From contig NC_085137.1 in assembly GCF_035046485.1 (NCBI RefSeq), forward strand, positions 1,713,977-1,777,976: a DNA stretch of 64,000 nucleotides, written 5' to 3'. Of the stretch, positions 25,212 to 36,020 are shown one piece after another (position 1 is the first letter of the stretch; the number at the start of each line of letters is the position of its first letter). The translations under genes were made by a program, and so were the position numbers. The notes beneath the pieces were generated by a model, which worked only from the letters and a program-made list of their open reading frames with translations, was not told where the DNA came from and made no database searches. The DNA is from Aedes albopictus (taxonomy: Eukaryota > Arthropoda > Insecta > Diptera > Culicidae).

Positions 25212-25383
25212 ACCGACATTTGGTTCTTCAGATTTATGCTCCTGAAAATCCCCCTTAATCGATCTTTTTCTAATAAGAGTGTTGGTGAACAGTGAAATGC
25301 CGACTTCTCAGCTTAGTGTTCTATGATCACTTCCAGAGTTATTAACTGAGAGCTTCCTAAGCCAATGACCATTTTGCATGTGT

Positions 25384-26969
25384 ATATGACACATTCTACC
25401 GTGACGTTACAACCTAGGATAGGATGCGTTACGTAGTCAGCCGACTTGAGACAGAATGTCATACGGAGACCAGTCCCAGATTGGTCAAAAATGATATCCG
25501 TTTGTTTGCTGCGATCAGATCGCTTTGTTGTTGGCTTGGCCGTGTTGCTAGTTTGCAGGTTTAGCATGTGATACCAGTATTTAAAATCATTGTATTTTTC
25601 TATTCATCTTAAATCGACTCAAATATGACAACATTTAAATGTAAATCATCCTAACGTGACTCCCATGTCTGAACATTGATAGAAACCATTGATTTGGTAC
25701 AAAATCAATTGATTGTTTGATATATTTCACTTAAATGAAAGAACTTTTCATTTGAAAGCAATTTTACGTGCAAGTTATGCTATTCCAATTGTAAATAGTG
25801 ATTTACGGCGCGCATCCAATTTTCAATCGTTAAATTCAGTGAAGAGAATTGTCAGCCAAAAGAGGCACACAACAAGAGACAAAGACGACGCAGCGATTGC
25901 TCCTTATCCCAACAGATACATGATCTCGAAATTTATTGTTGCAGACAAAACGGAAGCTGAATTTGTTGCGTACTTTTCAACTCGTGACTAATCAATTATT
26001 ACTAACCCAAAACCGAAACTTTTTTATGATATATCTTTAGCAGCGTTGCAGTGTTTACAGACTTGAAGTTACCGCTCGAAAATAACAATGCAAGGCTTAA
26101 AAATCTCTAAGCTCGTGGTGCACGATCTTTGTCCTATTCTGTTCAAGTTGGGACAAACCTATGTCGCATTGGGTAGAATGTCGCAACAAATTCAAGTTGC
26201 GACACTGTCGTTATTGTTGCGCGATGGTTGAATTTTGATTCACTGGTTAAATTCAAATTGTGTGAAATATTTGGATTAAAGTAAAGTGGCAGCACTGGAT
26301 TTTCGTTTTCGACAAGATCAAACGAAAAAATAACAAGGCAGGCGAATTTCTGTTGTCCCATCCTATCCTAGGTTACATCGTTTTGACGCCTTCTTTGTCA
26401 GATTTTCCACTATAACTCGTAGATTCGACCGTAAACCCTCAAATATTTTTACATATTCGGATTCCTTGTAAAATTCCCAATAATTATGATGTGTTGAACA
26501 GTTAGTTTTCATTGGGACAAGTTTAAACAGGTGGGGTAAGATGAAACGCGCAATTTTGAAAAAGAATTCAATACAATTTGGAAAATTTTCCTTTATCAAA
26601 AGATTGTTAGATTAAAAAACCATTTGTTATGGCATTCAAAGTTTTAATTATGATTAGATAACACCACGTTAACCTGCTGTTTCATTTTCCCCTTTCCGTT
26701 TCAACTTGCCCCGATGTACCTTATGTTAAAATTGGGAATGAATAGCGTGACGTTACAACGTTTTGACGACACGCTAGTAATTCCCATTATTAACATACTT
26801 TTCCAATGAAAACTAACTGTTTAACAAGTTTTAATTTATTGGAAATTCTACAAGGAATCTGAATATGCAAATATATTTGAGGGCTTACGGTCGAATTTAC
26901 AAGTTATAGTGGAAAATCTGACAGAAAAGGCGTCAAAACGTTGTAACGTCACGGTAGAAGGTGTCATAT
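25384..26969. mobile_element. Inverted-repeat element, disrupted by a nested element
   Basis: The outer ends ATATGACACATTCTACCGTG (25384) and the complementary CACGGTAGAAGGTGTCATAT (to 26969) continue inward past the nested insertion: 26373-26530 pairs with about 26795-26945, sharing TTTTGACGCCTT, CAGATTTTCCACTATAACT and AACTAACTGT. Without the insertion the element would be about 620 bp with arms near 180 bp. No coding capacity is seen and its own target duplication is not clear. Confidence 0.72.
25413..26372. mobile_element. 960 bp element with CCTAGGATAGGATG ends
   Basis: The 14-base perfect ends CCTAGGATAGGATG (25413-25426) and CATCCTATCCTAGG (26359-26372) are flanked by TTACAA and TTACAT, a likely 5-6 base target duplication. 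The uninserted arm of the host element reads GTTACAACGTTTTGACG in complement, confirming the boundaries. A 92-residue open frame (25713-25991) has no recognised domain. The superfamily is not assigned from these ends. Confidence 0.72.
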
Positions 26970-27422
26970 CGTTATTGTAGTCATACTCGAAGATACTCTA
27001 TGTCCAAGGAAGTTAAGGAAATATTCTTAACGAAAGGGTGTATGGATGGGCCCAAAATATGAAGATTACAAAAGGTAAAATCAGACTTAGATTAGAGGAG
27101 GATCCTTGGGTGGATCTCGTTAGGGGGTATTTGCGTATAACTCTGATGCTTGCTCTGATGAGACTGCGTAGGATTACTATCAGTCAGTAGTGATCATCAA
27201 CCATCCAACTATGCTGCAGGTTTCAAAAAAAACAGCGCCTTTTAGATGCTGTTTTACGTCCTTCTTGAATTATTGCTGCTTCAGGGACCTTATAAGAGAT
27301 TCAGGGACAACTCCGGTCGCGTAATACATCTCTGCAAATATAACTAATTAACAATATAACCCATTCGTGATCAAAACAAACGTCTTATTTTCATAGCAAT
27401 TCCACACCAAGTGTACACACCG
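26970..27422. other. Unassigned spacer
   Basis: No gene or complete repeat is recognised between the nested inverted-repeat element and the large foldback. Confidence 0.3.
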
Positions 27423-28364
27423 CGTGTTATCGACCATCACGGATTTTGACCAATTTTTGTTGGAATGTTTGTTCAAATGGAGGAAGAAAAAATCCAAATT
27501 TTGGTGCCGATCGGATCACCCCTCGGCCCGTGGCAGCACCCCTTGTCTTTGCCAATACAAGAAAAATCCAAGTTTTCCCTTCCTTTTCTTAATTTATAGC
27601 TTTGAAACTATAACATATACACATTTGTGACCTTCGGCTTTTTTGAAGAAAATTGTTGGAGGAATCCAGGAAAAATATTATTTTTTGGATACAGTGTTGC
27701 CAAATATGTTATTTTTCAATTTTAAAATTTTAAATCGATTTTTCGTCGAATGAGTATATTTTGATTTCAAAAATTTTGATTCCATCGTGTTTATCAGACA
27801 TTTTCCAGTCGAAAAAGCTTAACTCCCCGAGGTCTTTTGGGCCGTTCCAGAGATACAGCGTTTTTAAGCTTGAAAACCCGTTTTTCTCTAATATATAAAA
27901 TAAGTCCAATTCACAAGTTTCGCTAAGAAAACATTATTCGATGCAATTTAATGGTGATTCGGGCTGAATTAGACCAAGGAGAATAGAAAACTGTGTGAAA
28001 ATAATAATATCACAGTGTTGCCAGTTTATCAATTATGCATTTATTAGAATGGATAACACGAAATTGATAAAGTTTAAAATATATGTATTCTAATCCTTAT
28101 TTCAATTGAAATTCTACCTATGTAAACATTAAGCCTGACGAAAGTGTTGCCAGACATTTTAATTTTATTGTAAAAATCTACATGAGAACTTTTGTATTAA
28201 ATCAAATGATCAAGCAAGAATCATAAATTCCTTTTTTACAATTTTATTGCTATTGGCAACACTGAACCTTGATAGTTTTCGTTTGGTGTGCAACTTTTTA
28301 TTCTTCGAACAAACCTTTAATAAGGGCAGTGGTAAATTCAAATGTTCACTAAAATTTATTCATG

Positions 28365-28603
28365 GTTCAGAATTACGCAAATTGATTCCGACTGTTCTTG
28401 GTGTATTTTTAGGATTTTTACCTTTTCAGTCCTTTTGTGAGATCAAAAACAACCTTATGTTCTCATACTCCGACGCTTCGTATCGGATCTTGAGAAAGAT
28501 CCGATAAGGATCGAAACGTTGGAGTAAGAGAACATAAGGTTGTTTTTGATCTCACAATCGGACTGAAAAGCCAAAAACTCCTAAAAATAAGTTCAGAATT
28601 ACG
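28365..28603. mobile_element. Hairpin insertion with 13-base target duplication
   Basis: GTTCAGAATTACG occurs at 28365-28377 and 28591-28603 in direct orientation, flanking about 213 bases that fold almost completely on themselves around 28495 (AACAACCTTATGTTCTC against GAGAACATAAGGTTGTT). The centre reads GATCC-GATAA-GGATC-GAAACGTTGG, resembling the second half of a hammerhead-like Penelope end. A head-to-head pair of retroelement ends inserted as one unit is the best explanation. Confidence 0.6.
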
Positions 28604-29102
28604 AAAAACCATTCTGGATGACATGTTATGCCTTAACGTACAAGTTTCTATTCATTTTTTTTTTTTCGTTTATCCATTGTTTAGAACTTGTACGGGGAAA
28701 GGAAAGTTTCCAAAAGTGAAGTCAGTTAACTTCATTAACTCGCATACAGACAGAATACTTTGAGTAGAAGTTCTTTTTACCCAACCGCCAGTTCAAATTA
28801 CTCAAGGGTGCAAAAAGAGCTCAAAAGTTAGTTTAAATGTAAAAGTTTCACAAGAAGGATTTTTGAGTTCTCGTAGAGTTGCATAGTTTCGCACATGAAA
28901 AAGGACCAAGCGAAGGATAAGATGGCACATTTAAAAGACTAGCAACCCGGGAGTGCGTCCAAGTTGTAATTATCCAGGCACCTAAACAACATTAAGATTG
29001 GTTAAAAATGAATTAGTGACATAGTATTGATAGTTGAGTAATTTGAACTGGTTGTTGGGTAAAAAGAACTTCTACTCAAAGTATTCTATCTGTATGCGAG
29101 TT

Positions 29103-29280
29103 TTTTTATCTGTTATAACGAGATTTTTAGCCCTAGGCTAGTTCATCTCGGGACCCACGCTTTACTTCCCATCCGAAGTAAGAACTCACTATTTTGTGAG
29201 TTTTTCGGGAGTGGGATTTGATCCCAGGTCCTCGGCGTGATAGTCAAGTGTTCTAACCATCACACCAGGTCCGCTCCACA
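29103..29280 (-). mobile_element. tRNA-related SINE, minus strand
   Basis: Same family as the copy at 11677-11857: B-box-like GGGATCAAATCCCACTCCC and the TAGCCCTAGGGCTAAAAATC body on the minus strand. The 12-base duplication TGTATGCGAGTT flanks it at 29091-29102 and 29281-29292. It interrupts the right arm of the foldback, whose left arm at 28735-28760 preserves the uninserted sequence. Confidence 0.88.
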
Positions 29281-29329
29281 TGTATGCGAGTTAATGAAGT
29301 TAACTGAACTCACTTTTGGGAACTTTCCT

Positions 29330-29581
29330 TTAAGGACAGACTTGTTAGAATCCCAAAATGGCCGCCACAATGGCCGACTTTTGCACCTACTCACCATTTT
29401 GAGCGCACAAATCTATTCGTAAACAAAACCAGCGCACCTGATCTTCTTATTTTAAGCTTATTACAAGTGAGCAAGAACAGAATAATAAAATGCACTGTTG
29501 TTTGAAGCTTGCTTCTTGAGATTTGTGCGTCTGAAATTCTGATGCACTGTTGAAGCGGGATTTTATGACGTTTGTCCTTAA
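29330..29581. mobile_element. TTAA-flanked MITE, copy 1
   Basis: The element begins TTAAGGACAGAC and ends GTTTGTCCTTAA. TTAA (29330-29333, 29578-29581) is the target duplication. It contains ATGGCCGCCACAATGGCCGA and ATTCGTAAACAAAA, shared with the copy at 38604-38864. TTAA targets are typical of piggyBac-type elements; Aedes has TTAA MITEs such as Wuneng, but identity was not checked. Confidence 0.78.
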
Positions 29582-30462
29582 GGATTAGAATACATATATT
29601 TTAAACTTTATCAATTCATTGTTATCAATTTTTAAAAATGCATAATTGATAAACTGGCAACACTGTCATATTATTATTTTTATATAGTTTTCTATTCTCC
29701 TTGTTCTAAATTAGCCCAAATAACCTTAAATTGCATCGAATAATGTTTTCTTAGCGAAACTTGTAAATTGGACTTATTTTTTATATTAGAGAAAAACGGT
29801 TTTCAAGCTTAAATACGCTGTATCTCTGGAACGGCCCAAAAGACCTCGGGGAGTTAAGCTTTTTCGACTGGAAAATGTCTGATAAACACGATGGAATCAA
29901 AATTTTTGAAATCAAAATATACTCATTCGACGAAAAATCGATTTAAAATTTTAAAATTGAAAAATAACATATTTGGCAACACTGTATCCAAAAAATAATA
30001 TTTTTCCTGGATTCCTCCAACAATTTTCTTCAAAAAAGCCGAAGGTCACAAATGTGTATATGTTATAGTTTCAAAGCTATAAATTAAGAAAAGGAAGGGA
30101 AAACTTGGATTTTTCTTGTATTGGCAAAGACGAGGGGTGCTGCCACGGGCCGAGGGGTGATCCGATCGGCACCAAAACTTGGATTTTTTCTTCCTCCATT
30201 TGAACAAACATTCCAACAAAATTTGGTCAAAATCCGTGATGGTCGATAACACGTTTCCACTTTTTCTCGGTCACTTCATATGGAATGACCCAGTCGTGTC
30301 CTACGTATTTCGAATCAAAAAAAAAAACTTTGAAAAACTGAATACACATTATGTAGTAACACATGTAGTAACACAAAGAGAGGATTGATGAAAAGAAGTC
30401 GACAATGTTAGTTAGGCCGTAATGAAAAATCAGTGTTGATTTTTACTGCTCGAGGCGCATCG

Positions 30463-30711
30463 ATAGAGCACTGCATGAAATTCTCTCCTTCTCTTTCACT
30501 CTCACAGAAATTTTGTAAACAACAAGGCCAAGAAACGTCAAAATCCCATACAAAATCAATACAATGCAGTGCCCTATACGACTCACGGTCGAACCAATAG
30601 GGCACTGCACTGTTTTGATTTTGTAAGGGATTTTGACGTTTCGTGGCCTTGTTGTTTACAAAATTTCTGTAAGAGTGAAAGAGAAGGAGAGAATTTCGTA
30701 CAGAGCCCTAT
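30463..30711. mobile_element. Near-perfect palindromic MITE
   Basis: Arms of about 115 bases (30463-30580 and 30597-30711) surround a loop of about 16 bases. Shared words are GGGATTTTGACGTTTC, GGCCTTGTTGTTTACAAAA and GAGAATTTC with their complements. Open frames on opposite strands encode the same peptide (...FDVSWPCCLQNFC...), as expected for a palindrome. No target duplication is evident. Confidence 0.75.
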
Positions 30712-30954
30712 GTGCCGAGGAAAACCGCTGGTAACTATGATTGAAAATTTAGAAACAACAAACAAATTCTGAGCTGCTCTAGGGAGGCACATTGTTTTAT
30801 CAATGAGGCCTTGTGATTTCAGCAGTTTGGTTTTACGATTTCATGATTAATGTATGATAAATTAAATGCTGTTCTATGGTTTCGATGTGTAACTTTTGGG
30901 CAATTGTGATGAACACTATGTAGAGATTTTATCCAAAGATTTCATTAGTAATTT

Positions 30955-31430
30955 TTTATGGGATTCCTTCAGGAGCTTCTCGTGAGCTTCCTCCAGAAAT
31001 TCCAGCTGTGATTTCTCAAGCAAAACTTCCTGCGGTTCTTCCAGCTATTCTTTCCAGGACTCCTCCAGAAATACTAACTCTGATACTTCAAATTCTAGGG
31101 ATTCTTCTAGAGGTTCTCCTGGATTTTTTTTCCTGCCAAGCAATCGTCCTGAAATTCCAGCAGAAATTTATTCCAGGAAATCCTCCAGAGTTTATATCCA
31201 AAGATTCCTCCAGAAACTCCTCCAAGGATTCCTCAAACAAATCTTACGGTTTTTCCAACAATTCCCTCTCCAGAAATTTTAGCTATGGTTCCTCCAGGAA
31301 TTATTTTAGTGATTCTTATAGGTATTATTGCTGAAATTCTTCCAGGAAATCTTCCTGACGTTCTTTCAAAAATTCCTTCAGGGCCTTCTTTATGGAATCC
31401 TCTAGCATACCTCTAACGGTTGCTCCTGCG
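30955..31430. repeat. Degenerate array, C-rich strand (left half)
   Basis: CCTCCAGAAATTCC-like units recur roughly every 22-25 bases. Open frames here are repeat artefacts. The same units appear in reverse complement at 31500-31980. Confidence 0.65.
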
Positions 31431-31499
31431 AGGAATCCCAGCAATAATAAAAATTCCTAACAGATTTCATGGAGGTACATCAGCTAGAATAGCCCTAGA

Positions 31500-31980
31500 A
31501 CCAGAGCCCTAGGAGAAATTGCTGGAAGAACCGCAGGAGGTATTGCTTGGGAAATCCCAGCTGGATTTCCTGAAGGTAGGCCAAAACGACTTTTTAGAGG
31601 AATCCCATGAGGAGTTTTTCGAGAAATCCCTGGCTAAAAGGTCTGATAGAAATCCTGAAGGAATCGCCAGAGAAACATCGGGCAGAATCTCAGGAAGATT
31701 GCCTTGATTGTCTTGAGGCCAATAGGAGTTCCTGGAAGAATCTCATGAGGAATTCTGGAAGAACCCCTGGATAAAATCTCAGGGGAAGTCTTGGATAAAT
31801 CCTTGAAGAAATCCCTAGAAAAATCCCAAGAAGATTGCCCCGGAAGAATCCCAGCTAGAATGCCTGAAGAAATCTCTAGAGGCATCCCTAGTAGAATTCC
31901 TGAAGGTACCACAGTAAGACCTTCTGGAGGAGTTGTAGGAGAAAATGTTGGAAGAACCACAGCAAGATTTTTCGGGATGG
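31500..31980. repeat. Degenerate array, G-rich strand (right half)
   Basis: GGAATCCCNGGAAGAA-like units, the complement of the pattern at 30955-31430, so the two halves form a mirror arrangement around about 31465. Confidence 0.65.
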
Positions 31981-34900
31981 TCTTCCAGACATATTTTTCT
32001 ATCATTGTAGTTCACGTAGATCTGAAAATTAAGCTGTTCTCATATCAAAAACTCACATTTTCCAATCAGGCCTATTCCAATGACCCATTTTGATTTCGAT
32101 ATAACTCCGGAACCAAGTGACCATTTAAACAATCCCTAGCAAATCCCTAAAAAAGAAGTATATACGCTTCTTGTGTCAAAATTTGGTTGAAAAATCATAG
32201 TAACCAAGAAACTTTTTTTTAGTATAGATCCATTTTCTTGTATGAATTGATTATCGAGTCAAGTAATTTCAACTGTTTGAGGCACTATGAAAGTATTTGA
32301 TAATTCAATTTTATAAATTTTGCTAGGGAATAAATTCTATAAATAAAAAATCTAAAATATGAATGATATCCTGAATCGTAAAATTCTATTCGATACATTC
32401 GTCAATCTCAGTTTAATCTCCATTTTAATATGCTCTCGTTCTTCCCAACTTCCACTAGAGATACCAATGCCCATTTATTAGTGCTGCTGACAGGCATTGC
32501 CACTGTTTTCAGTTCAGATACAAACGCTGTTTATTTTTTTGGTTTAAATTTCCCTCCCGCCTGCTGTGTGTTTACTTGCACTACCACCCTGCTTATCTAT
32601 TGGTGGCAATCTTGCATCGCGCGCGACGGTACTTTCAATGTTGCTTTGTTTTTTGGCTCCTCCATGCTGCGATACTATAGAGCCAGAGCGCCGGAGAGCC
32701 GCAACGACCGCATTGATAAGCATCAACATCACAGCACAACACCGACTGCCGCGCCAGTAAAACCCGTGCTGTAACGCCAAAGCAATCCGGGAGGTTGGAT
32801 AAAATTTTCACAGGTTGCTTCGATTCAAGAAGTGGAAGGGGGCCAGTTCGCTGGAGGTGGCGCCCAATACGGTTGGGGGACCCATACAATGCAGAACTTT
32901 ATTGTTTTCCGGAATTAAGTGGACCGAACATGTGACCTCGATGTAAAATGGTTATAATTACGGTTCCTTTTTGTGTGCTTTTTGCAGTAACATAAAGGAA
33001 AGGGCGTTAGATGGGCAAGTAATTTGCATGCAATTCGACTAGAGGCGAAGCGAAGTGCATGCAGAAAGCGGCGGAGGTAAACGGAAATAAGTCCAAGAAA
33101 AAGGTTCTTTTTTCTCAGCAAGCGGCGACCGGAGAACGTGCAATTCACAATGGACATCGAGGCGTCGTCTTCGCAGTAAGCCATGAATGAAAATCACTTT
33201 ACGACGCCGGTTCGTACCTACTCACGTACCAGGTTTTATACATTCTCCCATTCATTATGTACTTACCTGAAGGAAGATAACACCCCCTGTGTACGGGAAC
33301 CGGACTACTGTGATCGTTCCACTTTGGTACCCTTGAGCAGTTTACACTTTCTCAGGAGTTTTATTTGTTCCTGGAATTTTTTCAGTTGGATGATGTTTCA
33401 ATCGGATATTTTTTCGCTTTTTCATCATAATGGGCGTCATAAAAACCGATGCGGTTCGCTGATTTGCTTACAACGTACGTGTTTGATATGCACATATACA
33501 ATTAGCTACAGACTAGAGAGCCTTACCATCAACGGTTGGTGATGGACTTTAGCCCTTCTAGAATGTCGAATAATTCTGATTACATATCCATCAATTTCGT
33601 ACGCAGAAGTTAGGTGTTTTCGTGTGTCTTGAGTGTCTTGAACAAAGTCGTGAGTGTCCTGACAAGAGTGATCACCATATGTCAAGTAATCAGATTATGT
33701 CACAGATTAAAACCTAGCTGAGAAATAACAAAAACAGAAGTTTAAAATGCAAACAACGTAAGCAAACCCTTAACCGTTTCCGCTCCAGAATGGTAAGCGT
33801 ATTCCGCCTTGTAGTTAATTTCAAAACTTTAGCAGTGTTTAATATTTTCACGTCTTTACGCCGTTGCACTTCACAGTCGGGTGGGTAGGTAAGTTCGCCC
33901 TATCATCGATGCAATCACCATAATTTTCCACTTCGTTCGCCCTTCGAAGCAGCTCATTTCCCCCTTTTCCGTTGGACTCTGGGTGGAACTGAACCAGGCA
34001 AACGTCAAAAGTAGATTTTCTTTCTTCGACCGCATTGAAGTAGGCGGCGGCGTGGTTGAAAAACTATCCCACGGTCCCCCTTGAAAACAATGCACTATCT
34101 CTCTTGTCTTAATGCGCTGCTTGATGGTGCTTTTTATTTTGGAAGGTGTTTGAACTTGTTTTGGCGGCGCTGCCGACGACATGTGCGCGCTTCTATCAGC
34201 GAGTAAGGTTGAGAGCACTCCCCACTTGTCCGTTTCATTTGAGGCCCCCAACCAAAGCCAATGTTAAGAGGGACCTCCAACCATGCATACGGTCAAGCTG
34301 CGCGTCAGATGATTCAGATGATCGTAGTAACCTAGTGAGCGACTGTTACCCAATCGAACGCATCATCGTCATCATTGGCATTGCCTCGCCGCGGTCAATG
34401 AGCGCAACCGCAAACAAAAATGCTCATCACAGTAGGCTATCGTCTCGTCGACGTGCCCATTGTACTTCGAATCGAAAGACTTCTTTCTTATTGGGGCTTT
34501 TTATGCAGATTGGAAACCAATCGAACAATTAAGTCATTAAGTAATCATCATAACATTGTGCAGTTGTAGTTTAGATACAAATAGACGTAGGTGATCGAGC
34601 TCACGTTTGTAGGTTTGATGCTAATTAACCCTGAAGCGTGTGCCCTGATGGCCTCCCTTTTTCCACTTTTCTGTGATCTAAATATAGGTCAACGGCAGGT
34701 TCATGACCATGAACATGTTTTCTTGCGTACTTAACCTATGCTTTGTCACTTTGCGGTCATCGGGGAATGGTAGGAATTAAAGTGTCTCGAGTATACCAAA
34801 GTGGCGAATCCTGGTCGTTTTGACAGGTCTCCTGCTCGATTGGAACTATGGGGATGACAGCAAATCGGCTGTTCCAATTTTGACGTTTCTCCTCTTTGTT

Positions 34901-35567
34901 ATTCCAGACTCGTTAGTAGGAATGTTAGTGTGCCGCTCGTTGCCACTAGAAACAGAGATTACCTCTACATCTCCACGGCTTTGACAGAAAGAGATCGAGC
35001 AAAAGCTGACCCCTGTAGGATCGCAGTAGTCTAGTATAGATAGGATTTGACAATAAAGAAAGTTAGTTCGATCAAAGATTTTCATAAATTCAAAACGTAA
35101 CGAAATATATTTGTTTTATACAAGCTGGCTTTCTGGCTGTTGTTGGTGGAAGGGTTAAGTCCAAAAAATACGCTTCACACTTAGTTGAGCTCGGCTAATT
35201 TTCATTCTTTCGCCGAGATCCGCACAGCCGAGTGCTCGGTAACCTAAATTTAACTGAAATATCGGCAAAAAATCAATTTTGTTCATAGCAGCACCCAAGG
35301 GTGCCGCTGACATCAAACCTCAAACGTCAAATATTTAGCCGAGATTCAGCAAATGAACTTTAACATTCTGTTGTAAGTGTGTTGGTCAACGTTTAAACAC
35401 CAAAACGATATACAGGAGCAAACTCACCAAATTATACAAATTCCAGTACTCTCGAGACTAAATTGTTGACTTCCATTCGCATCTTCCGGACATCCTGCAG
35501 TAATACTACCAAAAATTACACGGCAATCATGCAAAAATGAAGACGAACTCCGGCATCCCATTGGGAA
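31981..35567. other. Unassigned, mostly non-repetitive sequence
   Basis: No gene can be supported. 32430-34560 is less AT-rich and has overlapping frames of up to 128 codons on both strands without domains. 34745-34990 shares diverged words with 46860-46965 (CGGTCATCGRGGAA, then GAGATYACCTCTRCRTCTCCACG), probably an old dispersed repeat. Repeated GCCGAG words lie at 35190-35350 without clear ends. Confidence 0.35.
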
Positions 35568-36020
35568 TACCGTCTTACCCCGCTGGTTCGACACTTTTTA
35601 ATTCGTACCCCGCTTATTCGACATATGTCGAATTAAAAAGTGCTCAAATGCCACAGCGATGTACACTGTAAATGCAAAACAGTCTGATATTGCGCTTATA
35701 CTCGCACCTTCAGCAGCTCCTCTTGCATCCGCTAATTCCGGAAGTTCTGAGTTGGTGCAATTCGACACTAAAGCAGCCTGGAGTCCAACCGGAATGAACT
35801 GAGGATGGCAACAATCGTAGAAAGAACTTGCTTTTCATTCGCATCACCGCAATATTTGTTGAAATTATGTTTCATAACAAATCCGGAAATCAAAACAAAA
35901 ACAAAAATAGAGTTGCCAAATATGAATGAGCATGGTCGTGTAGGGTGACCAGTTTGTCGAATTAAAAGTTTGCCCCGGTTATTCGACAACAGTCGGTGTC
36001 GTATTAGCGGGGTAAGACAA
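35568..36020. mobile_element. MITE with GTCTTACCCCGCT ends
   Basis: GTCTTACCCCGCT at 35572-35584 is matched by its complement at 36006-36018. Inside, CGACACTTTTTAATTCG and CGAATTAAAAAGTGC fold together, and TTATTCGACA recurs. Left flank is TA; the right flank has diverged. The ends resemble CCGTCTACCCCCG at 4743. Confidence 0.6.

Larger units (their letters stand above)
27423..30253. repeat. Large foldback with arms of about 680 bp
   Basis: 27423-28105 and 29578-30253 are near-identical inverted copies: a 68-codon open frame on each arm differs at only two residues. An inner pair, 28698-28805 against 29034-29330 (interrupted by a SINE), continues the symmetry, leaving a loop of about 230 bases. 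Later insertions are a hairpin element in the left arm, a SINE and a TTAA MITE in the right arm. Outer ends are CGTGTTATCGACCATCACGG and its complement. No target duplication is visible. It may be a foldback transposon or an inverted duplication. Confidence 0.82.

Noticed and set aside
35190..35350. Element defined by repeated GCCGAG words
   Set aside because: The words occur in both orientations but do not form terminal repeats or a target duplication.
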